Shown: positions 25,974 through 35,010, counted from the stretch's first letter. The stretch is 64,000 bases of DNA from Candidatus Rifleibacteriota bacterium (GCA_029564115.1 JAKQQP010000208.1:8507-72506); one strand, 5' to 3'. Translations and numbers: made by a program. Notes: generated by a model from the sequence alone, not told the origin.

Positions 25974-26777
25974 ATGGCAATGCGCAAAATCATCTCGATC
26001 AATGAAGATCTCTGCAATGGTTGCGGAAACTGCATTACTGGTTGCGCTGAGGGCGCACTGCAACTTGTTGACGGAAAGGCGAAGCTGGTAAAGGAAACCT
26101 ATTGCGATGGTTTCGGCGACTGCATCGGCACCTGCCCGACCGGCGCTCTGAAGATCATTGAACGCGAAAGTGACGAATTCGACTTTGATCGCACCATCGA
26201 GCATGTTGAGAAATTGCGCGGTGAAGAAGGCGTTAAATTCATGCGCGAATCTCATAAGATTCACGAACAGAAAATGGCCGAAGCTGCAGCTCCACGTTCT
26301 GGAGGTTGCCCTGGCAGCAGAATGCGCATGATGAAGCCGCAGCAGACAGCGGCGGCTCCGGTTGCCGAAGGTGCCATGCCGGTCGTCATGAAATCAGAGA
26401 TTTCTCAGTGGCCACTGCAGCTGCATCTGCTGCCGACAAAGGCCCCGTTTTTCGACAGTCGTGAAATGGTGGTTCTGAGCACCTGTTCGCCGGTAACCAG
26501 CCCTGATGTGCAGTGGCGTTACCTGCGTGGCCGTTCAGTGGCAATCGCTTGCCCGAAGCTTGACCGCACCGATGGCTATGTCGAAAAACTTGCTGAAATA
26601 TTTGTTTCAAACAATATCCCCAGGGTGATCATACTTCGCATGGAAGTGCCTTGCTGTGGCGGCCTGACTGCAATGGTTAAAGCGGCACTCGAACTTTCAA
26701 AGCCGCAGGGGCTGGTCGTCGATGAAGTGACCATGAGTCTCGAAGGCGAAATAATCAAGACTAACCGAATATACTGA
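25974..26777 (+). CDS. Iron-sulfur protein with a two-[4Fe-4S] ferredoxin domain, Hcp-associated
   Basis: The 267-residue protein starts at 25974, where AGGAG lies 8-12 bases upstream. A ferredoxin domain at residues 1-60 has two clusters of Cys: CNGCGNCITGC and CDGFGDCIGTCP (CXXCXXCXXXC and a variant of it). A linker with a small Cys/Met-rich patch (GGCPGSRMRMMKP) leads to a C-terminal domain of about 130 residues with further Cys (STCSPVTSPD, ACPKLDRTDGYVEKL, VPCCGG). Proteins with this layout commonly sit beside hcp and are taken as electron donors or NO-response proteins. It is the first gene after the palindromic operator. Confidence 0.82.
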   Translation: MAMRKIISINEDLCNGCGNCITGCAEGALQLVDGKAKLVKETYCDGFGDCIGTCPTGALKIIERESDEFDFDRTIEHVEKLRGEEGVKFMRESHKIHEQKMAEAAAPRSGGCPGSRMRMMKPQQTAAAPVAEGAMPVVMKSEISQWPLQLHLLPTKAPFFDSREMVVLSTCSPVTSPDVQWRYLRGRSVAIACPKLDRTDGYVEKLAEIFVSNNIPRVIILRMEVPCCGGLTAMVKAALELSKPQGLVVDEVTMSLEGEIIKTNRIY

Positions 26778-26800
26778 CAAATCAAGGAGGCTTTGCTAAA

Positions 26801-27136
26801 ATGAGTCAATTGTGGAAACCAGAAACTGTTGTTAACTTTGCTGAATTCGTTACCTATGCAGAGGGTTCTATTGTAAGCAAGACTTTGATGGATAAACCGG
26901 CAGGCAGTCTGACGCTGTTTGCCATTGCTAAAGGGCAGGGGATATCTGAACATAAATCGCCTTATGACGCTACAGTACAGGTGATCGAAGGTGAAGGCAG
27001 CTTTCAGGTAGCAGAAAATGTCTACAAGGTTAAAGCTGGTGAGGGGCTTGTAATGCCGGCCAATATTCCGCATGCCGTTCTGCCTGGCGAAGGCTTCAAA
27101 ATGCTGTTGATCATGATCAGGTCAAAAAATGAGTGA
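26801..27136 (+). CDS. Small cupin-fold protein
   Basis: The 111-residue protein is a single cupin barrel. Motif 1 reads GQGISEHKSPYDATVQVIEGEG and motif 2 reads GEGLVMPANIPHAVLPGEGFKMLLI. The metal-ligand set is partial: His in EHKS and His in IPHAV are kept, so a metal site is possible. Such small cupins often accompany hcp-type stress genes. AAGGAGG lies upstream of the ATG. It is 23 bases after the Fe-S gene and 119 bases before hcp, on the same strand, so probably co-regulated. Confidence 0.8.
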   Translation: MSQLWKPETVVNFAEFVTYAEGSIVSKTLMDKPAGSLTLFAIAKGQGISEHKSPYDATVQVIEGEGSFQVAENVYKVKAGEGLVMPANIPHAVLPGEGFKMLLIMIRSKNE

Positions 27137-27255
27137 TCTTGTCGGGTGCCTTTGCGCCGCTCGCACTTCTTTGTTTCGTTCATAAATGGTCGTTTCAGGC
27201 CGTTTACAATAATTTAAGTATCAATAAAAATTTAAGGAGAGACTAAAGTCTGGGT

Positions 27256-28896
27256 ATGTTCTGTTATCAGTGTCAGGAAACTGCTGCCTGCAAGGGTTGT
27301 TCAATTAAAGGCGTCTGCGGCAAACAGCCGGAAACCGCCAATCTCCAGGATCTTCTGATCTTCATTCTCAAAGGCATCGGTGAACTGGGTGAACTAGCTG
27401 CAACAAAAGGCATGATCACCAATGAAATCGGCGAATTCGTCTGCAATTCTCTGTTCATGACTATTACCAATGCCAACTTTGATGACGACCGTTTTTATGC
27501 CCAGATTGACCGCGCCGTAGAAGTCAGAGACAGCCTGAAAAGCAAACTCACTGCTGCCGGCGTTAATGTTGCCGGTCTCTCTGAAGCCACCACCTGGAAA
27601 CCAGCCAGCAAGGCTGATTATCTTGCCAAAGCAGAAAAAGTCGGCGTTCTCGCTACCGAAAACGAAGATGTCAGATCTCTGCGCGAACTGTTGATTTACG
27701 GTCTCAAGGGTGTGGCCGCTTATGCTGAACACGCTGCCGTTCTCAAACATCATGACGAAAATATCAACAAATTTTTGGTTAAAGCTCTTGCTTCGACCAC
27801 CAAAAACCTCAGCGTCGACGAAATGGTTGGCATGGTTATGGAATGCGGTCAGATAGCCGTTACTACCATGGCTCTGCTCGATAAGGCCAACACTTCGACC
27901 TATGGCAACCCCGAAATCACCAAAGTTAAAATCGGTGTCGGCAAACGCCCTGGCATCCTCGTTTCCGGCCATGATCTGCGCGATTTCCATGATCTGCTCG
28001 AGCAGACCAAGGATGCCGGCATTGACATCTACACCCACAGCGAAATGCTGCCGGCCAACTATTACCCGACCTTCAAAAAATACAGCCATTTCCATGGCAA
28101 CTACGGCAACGCCTGGTGGAAACAGGATACCGAATTCGCCAGCTTCAACGGGCCGATCCTCATGACTACCAACTGCATTGTGCCGGTTAAAGATTCTTAC
28201 AAAGACAGAATCTACACTACCGGTAATGCTGGCTACCCCGGCGTTAAACACATTGCTGACCGCGTTGGCGAAGGCAAAAAAGACTTTTCGGCCATCATCG
28301 CTCAGGCCAAAACCTGTCAGCCCCCGACAGAAATCGAAACCGGTGAAATCGTTGGCGGCTTCGCTCACAATCAGGTTCTCGCCCTTGCCGACAAGGTCGT
28401 TGATGCAGTTAAGAGCGGTGCTATCAAAAGATTTGTGGTCATGGCCGGCTGCGATGGTCGCCAGAAAAATCGTCAGTATTTCACCGACGTTGCCCAGGGC
28501 CTGCCCGAAGGCACAGTCATTCTGACTGCCGGCTGCGCTAAATATCGCTATAACAAACTGCAGCTCGGTGATATCGGCGGAATCCCCCGCGTTCTCGATG
28601 CCGGTCAGTGTAACGACAGCTACTCTCTCGCGGTAATAGCTCTCAAACTCAAAGAAGTATTCGGCCTGAAAGATATCAATGAATTGCCGCTTTCATTCGA
28701 CATCGCCTGGTATGAACAGAAAGCCGTAGCGGTTCTGCTGGCTCTGCTGTTCCTGGGTGTCAAGAAAATCCGCCTTGGGCCGACACTCCCGGCCTTCCTG
28801 TCGCCGACAGTCGCCAAGGTACTTGTCGAAAAATTCGATATCAAGCCCACCGGCGAAGTAAAAGCCGATATCGAAGCCATGATGAACGCAAACTAA
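27256..28896 (+). CDS. hcp: Hybrid-cluster protein (Hcp, hydroxylamine reductase/NO reductase)
   Basis: The 546-residue protein starts [16 protein letters not shown] and shows Cys3-X2-Cys6-X8-Cys15-X5-Cys21, the close spacing of class I Hcp that binds a [4Fe-4S] proximal cluster, as in strict anaerobes. Downstream are the hybrid-cluster ligands: [51 protein letters not shown] and [13 protein letters not shown]. Hcp reduces NO to N2O, or hydroxylamine, in the cytoplasm. AAGGAG is 16-21 bases before this ATG, rather far; an in-frame CTG at 27250 would be closer, but the conserved N-terminus favours the ATG. Likely under the same regulator as the Fe-S gene. Confidence 0.96.
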   Translation: MFCYQCQETAACKGCSIKGVCGKQPETANLQDLLIFILKGIGELGELAATKGMITNEIGEFVCNSLFMTITNANFDDDRFYAQIDRAVEVRDSLKSKLTAAGVNVAGLSEATTWKPASKADYLAKAEKVGVLATENEDVRSLRELLIYGLKGVAAYAEHAAVLKHHDENINKFLVKALASTTKNLSVDEMVGMVMECGQIAVTTMALLDKANTSTYGNPEITKVKIGVGKRPGILVSGHDLRDFHDLLEQTKDAGIDIYTHSEMLPANYYPTFKKYSHFHGNYGNAWWKQDTEFASFNGPILMTTNCIVPVKDSYKDRIYTTGNAGYPGVKHIADRVGEGKKDFSAIIAQAKTCQPPTEIETGEIVGGFAHNQVLALADKVVDAVKSGAIKRFVVMAGCDGRQKNRQYFTDVAQGLPEGTVILTAGCAKYRYNKLQLGDIGGIPRVLDAGQCNDSYSLAVIALKLKEVFGLKDINELPLSFDIAWYEQKAVAVLLALLFLGVKKIRLGPTLPAFLSPTVAKVLVEKFDIKPTGEVKADIEAMMNAN

Positions 28897-29290
28897 AAGT
28901 TTCGCTCAACTTGTTTTTCAAACCCCTGTCGCAGCCAGCCGGCTACGACAGGGGTTCTTCTTGAATCGGCCTAAAAAAAGAAATCCGGGTTATACCCGGA
29001 CTGAAAAATAAGGAGGCAAACAAATCCATAAACCCTTTCGACCGAAAATGATATTTCCTTAACCATAAAATTTCTGGCAAAGGCGTACAAACAAAGACAT
29101 TGGCAACAATCCACACACCGCAAAATTCCTCCCTGATCACCGACAAATATATATTTTTTTTCAAAAAATTGACCGGGATGAGCTTTTACGCAGTTCATGT
29201 GCCTGGGCAGGAGATATCAAAGATGTTTGTGGTATCATGGCCGGTAGTTTTGCTGTATGTTGTCGAGACTTTCTGCTTCTAAGGAAAACG
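28897..29290. other. Gene-free stretch after hcp
   Basis: No credible coding region is seen. It holds the hcp terminator hairpin, then a second short hairpin at 28984-29000 (TCCGGGT-TAT-ACCCGGA). The latter is preceded by an A-run, so on the minus strand it would be followed by T-rich sequence and could stop transcription from the right. The rest is AT-rich and presumably holds the promoter of the next gene, which I could not place with confidence. Confidence 0.5.
28921..28956 (+). terminator. Terminator hairpin after hcp
   Basis: AACCCCTGTCG (28921-28931) and CGACAGGGGTT (28946-28956) pair perfectly over 11 bases with a 14-base loop. The tail TCTTCTTG is only moderately T-rich. Confidence 0.65.
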
Positions 29291-30130
29291 ATGGAAAATC
29301 TTTTACTCTTCGAAAAAAATGATTTTATTACCGAACTGAGCGAAGAAAATACCCCGGGGCATCTCGATCAGATCGAGATGTTTTATGAAGATACTGATCA
29401 ACTGTTCAAGTCTATATCTGAAGTTATTCCGGCAAGTCAGCTCGCTGTGACTTATGCGACTGTTCGCAACGCCGCTGCAGCCCCTTCGACCTCTGCTGTT
29501 GAGCCTGACGGTTATCTTCTGCACTGGCCTGACCACAAAAATGGTCTCAGTTGTGTAATTCGCAGCGATGCTCAGGGCCAGCAAAACTCGCTGCAGGCAG
29601 TGTTTCCATTTTGTAATGAAGGTGTAGAATATCTTTGCCGGCTCGATAAAATCAGGCTGTTTCACAATCGTCTCGAGGCGCAGCTCAAGGTCATGGCCGG
29701 TGCTGACGAAGAATTGGCACTGACCTTCTATGATGCGCATTATCTCGCCGATCGGTTTGTTTATCGGCAGGGTTGTTCTTACCGTTTTATTATCAGAGCT
29801 TTTGCCTATTGTTGTGATGTCATCAGTAATGCCGACGAAGATATCGGCTGGGCCCTTTTCAATCGGCCTGATCTTGGCGCTGATCATTATGAGGTGCAGG
29901 GCCCTGTCGAGTCGGTTGCCGAACTTGAACAACCCATGCTGGGGCAGAAAACTTCGAAGATCAGAATCGTAATCGGGCGAACATCAGAAGGCGAAGATTG
30001 TCACCTGGACATCTTCGTTACCCAAAAAGTTCTTGGCTCCGCCAGCCTTCCCAGGCCAGGCGATAACATTCAGTCTGTAATCTGGCTGCAGGGGCATCTA
30101 TGGGGCGAAGAACCCGCTCCCGAATCATAA
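29291..30130 (+). CDS. Protein of unknown function
   Basis: I do not recognise this 279-residue protein. The start at 29291 is taken because AAGGA lies about 6-10 bases upstream; the frame is open for 54 more bases without a ribosome site. It has no signal peptide and no membrane helix. It opens with an acidic helical stretch (FITELSEENTPGHLDQIEMFYEDTDQLF cut by short loops) and continues as mixed alpha/beta with several aromatic strands (YRFIIRAFAYCCDVISNADEDIGWALF). The C-terminus (LDIFVTQKVLG...GDNIQSVIWLQGHLWG) looks like a compact beta domain. Normal codon use. No operon partner is evident. Confidence 0.55.
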   Translation: MENLLLFEKNDFITELSEENTPGHLDQIEMFYEDTDQLFKSISEVIPASQLAVTYATVRNAAAAPSTSAVEPDGYLLHWPDHKNGLSCVIRSDAQGQQNSLQAVFPFCNEGVEYLCRLDKIRLFHNRLEAQLKVMAGADEELALTFYDAHYLADRFVYRQGCSYRFIIRAFAYCCDVISNADEDIGWALFNRPDLGADHYEVQGPVESVAELEQPMLGQKTSKIRIVIGRTSEGEDCHLDIFVTQKVLGSASLPRPGDNIQSVIWLQGHLWGEEPAPES

Positions 30131-30177
30131 AAACCTTTCAGTTGGCTAAATTATATAAACGATTTGTTACAGCAGTT

Positions 30178-30212
30178 TTTTATCCGTGTTTATCCGGGTT
30201 CATCAGTGGCTG
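30178..30212 (+). repeat. Short tandem-unit repeat, copy 1
   Basis: Three diverged 10-base units in tandem (TTTATCCGTG, TTTATCCGGG, TTCATCAGTG) followed by GCTG. The same arrangement recurs at 31702-31735 in the same orientation, with about six changes. It lies just before the metallo-beta-lactamase-fold gene. Its frame can be read through, which argues for starting that gene after the repeat. Confidence 0.7.
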
Positions 30213-30281
30213 ATTGTTAATCGGCAGCCAGGCTGTTTATCCATGGATAAAAATCAGTTACTTGTTAAGGAAATCGGCTCT

Positions 30282-31208
30282 ATGACCAGCAATTCTTTGC
30301 CAGAGATTCCTGATTCGCGTTCTGAAAATTTTCACGGTCAGTTGATTGAATTCGGGCGCTTTCTTGAACGTGAGTGTCGTCCGGGTGGGCGACACGATTT
30401 AAAGAACTGGCCAAATGCTGTCTGGCATAAAATTATAGAGCGAATGCTGCTCGGGCTGAACGAATTTATGAGTTATTCGTCGCCAGAACCTGTTTTGCTG
30501 CAATGGTACAATTCAGGGGTTTTGGTTAAAGTTGCCGGAAAAATTCTGGCTTTCGATGTTCTGCCTGTTCCCAGGTATTATAATTGGCCTGAGCCGCAGG
30601 GCTTGACCGATAAACTTGCCGAAATCATCGACGTTCTGGCAATTACCCACGCTCACGCAGACCATTTCGACGAAAAACTCGCCGCCCGCTGTGCAGAGTT
30701 GGGGAAACCAGTGCTTATGCCTGTGGGAGCCATCGAAAGTTTTTCCGGCATAACTGTTCTGGGTAACGGCAAAATGTTTAAATGCGGGCCTGTCAGTCTG
30801 AAGGCTCACCGCGCCTGCCATGTCTGGCGAGATAACCCTGATGACGTGGCGACTGCAACTTTTGAAGTCTGTGCTGCAGACAATTTTAGCATGGTTTTTT
30901 GTGGCGATTCAGATTACACCAAAGATTTGTCGGTAATAACCTCGCAGCCCGACCTGATGTTCATTACCTGGCGAAACCCAGGCCCGGAATATGAAGATGG
31001 CCACCCGGCTCAACAGGCCTGTACAACCGATGCAGTGAACCTGGCGATTGCGAAGTTTGCCCCCAGGCAACTGGTTTTAGAACATTACGCCGAGCTCGAT
31101 CATATCTACAAAGGGTTTTCGGCCAGCTACGAGATGGCAATAGATCTGATCAAAAACCTGCAGGTTCCGACAAGAATACATTTCTGGGGCGATATTTTTA
31201 CTCTTTGA
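30282..31208 (+). CDS. Metallo-beta-lactamase-fold hydrolase (UlaG-like)
   Basis: A 308-residue protein with the metal motif THAHADHFDE (HxHxDH), a following HRACHVW, the DS-type strand CGDSDYTKD and a late His (LEHYAEL). The strand order (VLLQWYNSGVLVKVAGKILAFDVLP) resembles the UlaG/RomA branch of MBL-fold hydrolases, which includes lactonases, phosphodiesterases and N-acyl-PE phospholipase D-like proteins. Start: 30282 is preferred because AAGGA lies 11-15 bases upstream; earlier starts would translate a non-coding repeat. No signal peptide, so probably cytoplasmic. Flanked by repeats on both sides; substrate unknown. Confidence 0.75.
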   Translation: MTSNSLPEIPDSRSENFHGQLIEFGRFLERECRPGGRHDLKNWPNAVWHKIIERMLLGLNEFMSYSSPEPVLLQWYNSGVLVKVAGKILAFDVLPVPRYYNWPEPQGLTDKLAEIIDVLAITHAHADHFDEKLAARCAELGKPVLMPVGAIESFSGITVLGNGKMFKCGPVSLKAHRACHVWRDNPDDVATATFEVCAADNFSMVFCGDSDYTKDLSVITSQPDLMFITWRNPGPEYEDGHPAQQACTTDAVNLAIAKFAPRQLVLEHYAELDHIYKGFSASYEMAIDLIKNLQVPTRIHFWGDIFTL

Positions 31209-31268
31209 AGCTGTTGTCTGTCGGCAGCTGGCAACGGTTGTCGAAGTTCTGAGTCTGTTGAAGGTGCT

Positions 31269-31397
31269 TTATCTTGTCAAGACAATCAGCCGGTCTTCGA
31301 TTTTCAGATTGCGAAAACCCAGCTTTTTTTCTATCCAGGCCAGAGATTGTTCTCTATAGGCGCTTTCAGCTGAAAAGCGCGATTCCGTAAATAGGGT
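31269..31397 (-). pseudogene. Possible remnant of a coding sequence
   Basis: On the minus strand a 42-codon open stretch ends in TAA at 31269-31271 and reads SAESAYREQSLAWIEKKLGF, then RNLKIEDRLIVLTR. The composition is protein-like, but there is no start codon: the frame is closed upstream by a TAG at 31398-31400. It looks like the end of a decayed gene. The evidence is composition only, so confidence is low. Confidence 0.3.
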
Positions 31398-31482
31398 CTA
31401 GCCCTGTGTCACACTTGAGTCTTTGGTTTGCTGTCATTTCTATGAGGGAGCCAGCTCGACGTGGCAATCCCATTGGCAGAGC

Positions 31483-31526
31483 GATTAGCTGAGAGCTCGC
31501 TTATGCCTGCGGCATGCCGCTTCGTC
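31483..31526 (-). repeat. Dispersed intergenic repeat, copy B (inverted)
   Basis: Inverted copy of the 44-base core at 2581-2624, with one mismatch, which completes the palindrome GCGGCATGCCGC. On its right, in the same relative place as in copy A, is a TTTAAACATG box (31551-31560). Confidence 0.85.
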
Positions 31527-31701
31527 GCTACGCTCCCCGCAATGATAATTTTTAAACATGTATTCAATTTTGCCAAACCACTGGATTGCAATCTCTACTT
31601 TATTGGGCTTTTAAAGTCTTTACCCAGCCAGACGTCATATTTACGTCGATCCAGTCCATCTATTCCCTTTTGTTAACCATTTCCCAGCTAATTATTCACT
31701 C

Positions 31702-31735
31702 TTTATCTGCGTCTATCCGAGTTCATCCGTGGCTG
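31702..31735 (+). repeat. Short tandem-unit repeat, copy 2
   Basis: Units TTTATCTGCG, TCTATCCGAG and TTCATCCGTG followed by GCTG, matching 30178-30212. A further partial unit pair (TTCATCCGCG, TCCATCC) lies 14 bases on, at 31749-31765, overlapping the 3' end of the kinase gene. Confidence 0.7.
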
Positions 31736-31749
31736 CGCTTCTTACAATT

Positions 31750-34353
31750 TCATCCGCGTCCATCCAGTTCGAATTCAAGGCTGAATGTCTCGCCGGCGGT
31801 AAGATAGGGGTAATAGCATAAAACCCGGCTTTTTTCGTAGGCAACCGTTTCATCAGGCGCACAAGTGAAATTGCCGGTGCTGACGGAAGTCGGAACAACT
31901 ATGAGAAAAGCCTGGCGGCGACAGGCAGGCTGCGGCACGGCCGGTAAAGCAAATTGTTTTTTCCCGGCCAGGGTTTTAAGCTGACCGTCTGCCAGTCGGC
32001 AGCAGATGTGGCTGCCGTGGCCGGATTTCCAGGGTTCGGCAAGAGTCAGGGAGGCGATGCCGCCGCCGATTGCGCCATCTATGCGGTAAAAGTTTGAGGT
32101 GAGAATGTTGCCGTTTTCGTCGATGAATGGCGAATTGGCCATTTCCGGCAGCCAGAGCTGGGTGTATAGCTCTTCGTATTCGAAAAGATTGAAATTGCTG
32201 AATATTGTCTGGTGCGAAAAAGAGCCATTTTTATCGATCACGAAGATTGAAGTGCAGCCATAATTGCCGATTGTGTAAGATCTTATGTCGGCTGAATTGG
32301 CGCAGACCATACGGGCATATTTGCGTACTGTGGCAAACCAGGGTTCATCGTTGAATTCGTCTCTGATGCCCGGCATCAGCTCTGAATCCACAACTCGTTG
32401 CAACTCGGCTGTCGTCAGAAATGGCATTTGCGGCTTGATTCTACGGGCCTGTTTCAGGTGTCGGCCAGCGGCATCATTGCGGTTAAGCAGCTCCATGACC
32501 CGATAGAGGGCATAAAAGCCCGTAGCACGCAACCCTTCGTCGCCCGGCAACCCAACCGCAAGTCTGAAGGCTCCGTAAGCTTTTTGCAGGTCGCCTTTGC
32601 AGACAAGGATTCTACCGTAATAAAACTGCATGAGCATGTTCATCGGGTCTTTGCTGAGTGACTGCTCGGCTTCTTCGGCCGCTTCTTCATAGCGGCCGCT
32701 GAGCAGCAGGGCCTGAATGACCTTCAGGCGGAGATTGTGAAAGTCCGGGTGCTTGTCGATGCGCTGACGCAGCACATTTATGGCCTTTTCGAAATCCATT
32801 ATGGAGAAATAGCACTCGCTTTGTGCCACGGCTATAATGTTATTTTCGGGTAGACGTTCAGTCAGATGCTCGCCTACTTTTATGGCTTCTGTATAGTTGC
32901 CGAGGGTTTCGAGGCAGAAAAACAAGGCAAATTCGAAGTCGTAATCGTCAGGGTAAAGCTGCAGCATCCTTGAAGCCTGTTTACGACCTTCTTCGTAATC
33001 TCTGAACAGAAATATCTGGCGTGAAAGCTCGTATTTTCCACGGTCTTTGTCGTTTTCGCTTTGCGCCATGGCGGCTGTGGCTGTGAACAGCTTCTTTATT
33101 TCGGTGCTTTCTGAGATTGTGTTGAGGGCGAAGCTGAGCAGAAAAAGAATGTCAGTGTTTTCCGGCGCCGTTTCAAAAGCCTGGCGCAAGTCTTCGATTG
33201 CCTCGATGACGGCAAAGTTTTCTAGAAATTTGCGTCTGGCAATGCGTAAAAAGTTTTTCGCCACTGTTTCCGGCGTATCTGCCGCTTTTTTCGGTCTGGA
33301 TTCATTTGTCGTTTCGCCGGCTCGAATTCTGACCGGCCGGTTTTCTTTTAAAAACCAGCCTTTGAGCATTTCGGTGAAGCCGCTGAACCAGTTTGCCTGA
33401 GAAGCCTGCTGCTTAAGACTTTCAGCCAGGTCGTCAGCGGTCTGAAAGCGTCGGGCCGGGTTTTTCTCGAGACATTTCAATATTATGCCTTCCAGGTCGG
33501 CTGAAATATTGGGGTTAAGCTGGTGGGGCGGTTGAATGTCGCCTTGAGTGATCGATGCTACTATTGCCGCCGGATCATCCCCTTTGATCGGATGTTTCAA
33601 AGTTACCAGCTCGTAAAGAACCAGGCCCAGACTGTAGATATCTGTCTGAGCCGTTACTTTGCCACGCTCGCCCATCAGCTGCTCAGGGGCCGCAAAAGAA
33701 AGAGTGCCCATGAACTGTTCGGTTTTTGTCAGCTCGCTGTCATCTCTCTGCTTGACCAGCCCGAAGTCGATCAATTTGACTCTGTTATCATCGTTTATCA
33801 GAATATTCGATGATTTTATGTCGCGGTGGATGATACCGTTATGGTGAGCTTCGGCCAGCGCTTTTGCTGCAGACAACATGAGCCGCCGCACCCTGTCCGG
33901 GTATTCCGGGTCAGATAGAGGGTCGGTCGTCTGATCCTGTAGAAAAAAGGCGGTGCCGGGGGTAGCTTCACGCAGATAACCCGAAAATTTCAGGTCATTG
34001 AGAGAGTGCCCGGCATAATGAATGAAACGGCAGCGGGCGACAAAGTCGCGAATTGACCAGCCATCGACGTATTCCATGATAAAAAACGGTTGAGCATGGT
34101 ATTCGCCATAACTGTATATTTTCACTATCGATGGGTGATCGAGCCGGGCGATCGCCGAAGCTTCACGCAGAAATCTGGCTCTGCCGATCTTGTCATTGGC
34201 GGTTCGGTGCATGATTTTTATGGCAACCTGCCGGCCAAGTGTTTCGTCGAAGCCTTTGAATACCGTTCCCATGCCGCCGGAGCCTATTTCGGCTTCAATT
34301 TTGCAGCCGTTGACTATGGTGCCGATGGTTGGCAGGGCATTGATTTCACTCAT
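31750..34353 (-). CDS. Hanks-type Ser/Thr protein kinase with TPR repeats
   Basis: The 867-residue protein opens with a full kinase domain (about 16-315): glycine loop GSGGMG (24-29), Lys46 in VAIKIM, catalytic HRDIKSSN (176-183), DFG (196-198) and APE (222-224). An unusual insert of about 45 residues (105-150) sits before the catalytic loop. After a linker, residues about 365-660 are TPR-like helix pairs (NTDILFLLSFALNTI, FEFALFFCLETLGNYTEAIKV, DPMNMLMQFYYGRILVCKGDL). The last 200 residues are a beta-rich region with no recognised family. No membrane helix is visible, unlike PknB, so it is probably a cytosolic kinase. It overlaps the preceding HAD gene by 4 bases. Confidence 0.92.
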   Translation of the reverse strand: MSEINALPTIGTIVNGCKIEAEIGSGGMGTVFKGFDETLGRQVAIKIMHRTANDKIGRARFLREASAIARLDHPSIVKIYSYGEYHAQPFFIMEYVDGWSIRDFVARCRFIHYAGHSLNDLKFSGYLREATPGTAFFLQDQTTDPLSDPEYPDRVRRLMLSAAKALAEAHHNGIIHRDIKSSNILINDDNRVKLIDFGLVKQRDDSELTKTEQFMGTLSFAAPEQLMGERGKVTAQTDIYSLGLVLYELVTLKHPIKGDDPAAIVASITQGDIQPPHQLNPNISADLEGIILKCLEKNPARRFQTADDLAESLKQQASQANWFSGFTEMLKGWFLKENRPVRIRAGETTNESRPKKAADTPETVAKNFLRIARRKFLENFAVIEAIEDLRQAFETAPENTDILFLLSFALNTISESTEIKKLFTATAAMAQSENDKDRGKYELSRQIFLFRDYEEGRKQASRMLQLYPDDYDFEFALFFCLETLGNYTEAIKVGEHLTERLPENNIIAVAQSECYFSIMDFEKAINVLRQRIDKHPDFHNLRLKVIQALLLSGRYEEAAEEAEQSLSKDPMNMLMQFYYGRILVCKGDLQKAYGAFRLAVGLPGDEGLRATGFYALYRVMELLNRNDAAGRHLKQARRIKPQMPFLTTAELQRVVDSELMPGIRDEFNDEPWFATVRKYARMVCANSADIRSYTIGNYGCTSIFVIDKNGSFSHQTIFSNFNLFEYEELYTQLWLPEMANSPFIDENGNILTSNFYRIDGAIGGGIASLTLAEPWKSGHGSHICCRLADGQLKTLAGKKQFALPAVPQPACRRQAFLIVVPTSVSTGNFTCAPDETVAYEKSRVLCYYPYLTAGETFSLEFELDGRG

Positions 34354-35003
34354 TTTGTTTTCTCTGCGGGCTTGCCGGTCTGCTGGCCGGGCAGGTGGCG
34401 GCCGAAAAAGTGATCAGGGTGAAAAAAGCCGAATCCCGGGTGTTTGCGGGCGACATTTTCGGCAAATCGGCGGTCGGCGTTTGAATGATCGGTGCCGGGA
34501 GTTCCGTCTGGTTTTTGATCATGGCCGCGTTTCCAGGCGGCGTCACCAACCATGAAGCTTGCTGCCCAGTTTATGGCATAGCCCTGCATGTCGAGCAGGC
34601 GTTCAAGGCGCCAGGCCATGCCCGGTTCGGGTTTGCGGTCCTCATTGTAAAACTCGGCATAGTCGTAATAATTAAAGAGTATGCCCTTTTCAGCGAAAGT
34701 GATCAACATTGCCTGCATGGCCTCTTCGACCTCGGCGTGGTCGATATACCCAAGTTCGATGCCTGCCTGATTTGAGACTATGGCAAGAAGATATTTTTCT
34801 TCTGCAAGATTTTGCAGCCTGGCAAAACAACGCTCGTGAACGATCAGGTCTGAGTGCCCGTGCGGTGATGGTCGACCGCTGCGCGAATTTCTGAGGGTTT
34901 GGTCGGCATCGAAAAAAGCGACGCGAACTCTTCTGTCCGGTAAGTTTTCCGGTAGAAGCAGCGTGCGTCGCTTTTCTGGCAGTCTAAACCTGTGTTGCGT
35001 CAT
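34350..35003 (-). CDS. HAD-superfamily phosphatase (subclass IIIA, PNKP/HisB-N-like)
   Basis: The 217-residue protein shows HAD motif I as FFDADQTLR (DxDxT with the usual Gly replaced), motif II as IVSNQAG, and motifs III/IV as RKPEPGMAWRL with VGDAAWKRGHD. This is the pattern of the IIIA group, including polynucleotide 3'-phosphatase and histidinol-phosphatase. VGDAAWKRG and KPDGTPGTDHSNADRRFA are especially like the phosphatase half of polynucleotide kinase 3'-phosphatase (GDAAGR...DFSxxDRxFAxN), so a DNA-end repair phosphatase is possible. Middle gene of a minus-strand run: pepF, then this after 7 bases, then the kinase with a 4-base overlap. Confidence 0.75.
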   Translation of the reverse strand: MTQHRFRLPEKRRTLLLPENLPDRRVRVAFFDADQTLRNSRSGRPSPHGHSDLIVHERCFARLQNLAEEKYLLAIVSNQAGIELGYIDHAEVEEAMQAMLITFAEKGILFNYYDYAEFYNEDRKPEPGMAWRLERLLDMQGYAINWAASFMVGDAAWKRGHDQKPDGTPGTDHSNADRRFAENVARKHPGFGFFHPDHFFGRHLPGQQTGKPAEKTK

Positions 35004-35010
35004 GCGTTGC

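Larger units (their letters stand above)
31209..31749. other. 540-base gene-free stretch rich in repeats
   Basis: It holds a probable gene remnant (31269-31397, minus), copy B of the 44-base repeat (31483-31526), a second copy of the 10-base-unit repeat (31702-31735) and a half-unit around 31749-31765 that runs into the end of the kinase gene. No intact gene or clear promoter is seen. It separates the convergent MBL-fold and kinase genes. Confidence 0.6.

Noticed and set aside
27394..28368. Long open frame antisense to hcp (324 codons)
   Set aside because: A shadow of hcp codon use in the opposite strand; the sense protein is unmistakable.
28943..29282. Short open frames on both strands in the gap after hcp
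   Set aside because: No ribosome sites, no protein-like composition, and they overlap terminator hairpins.
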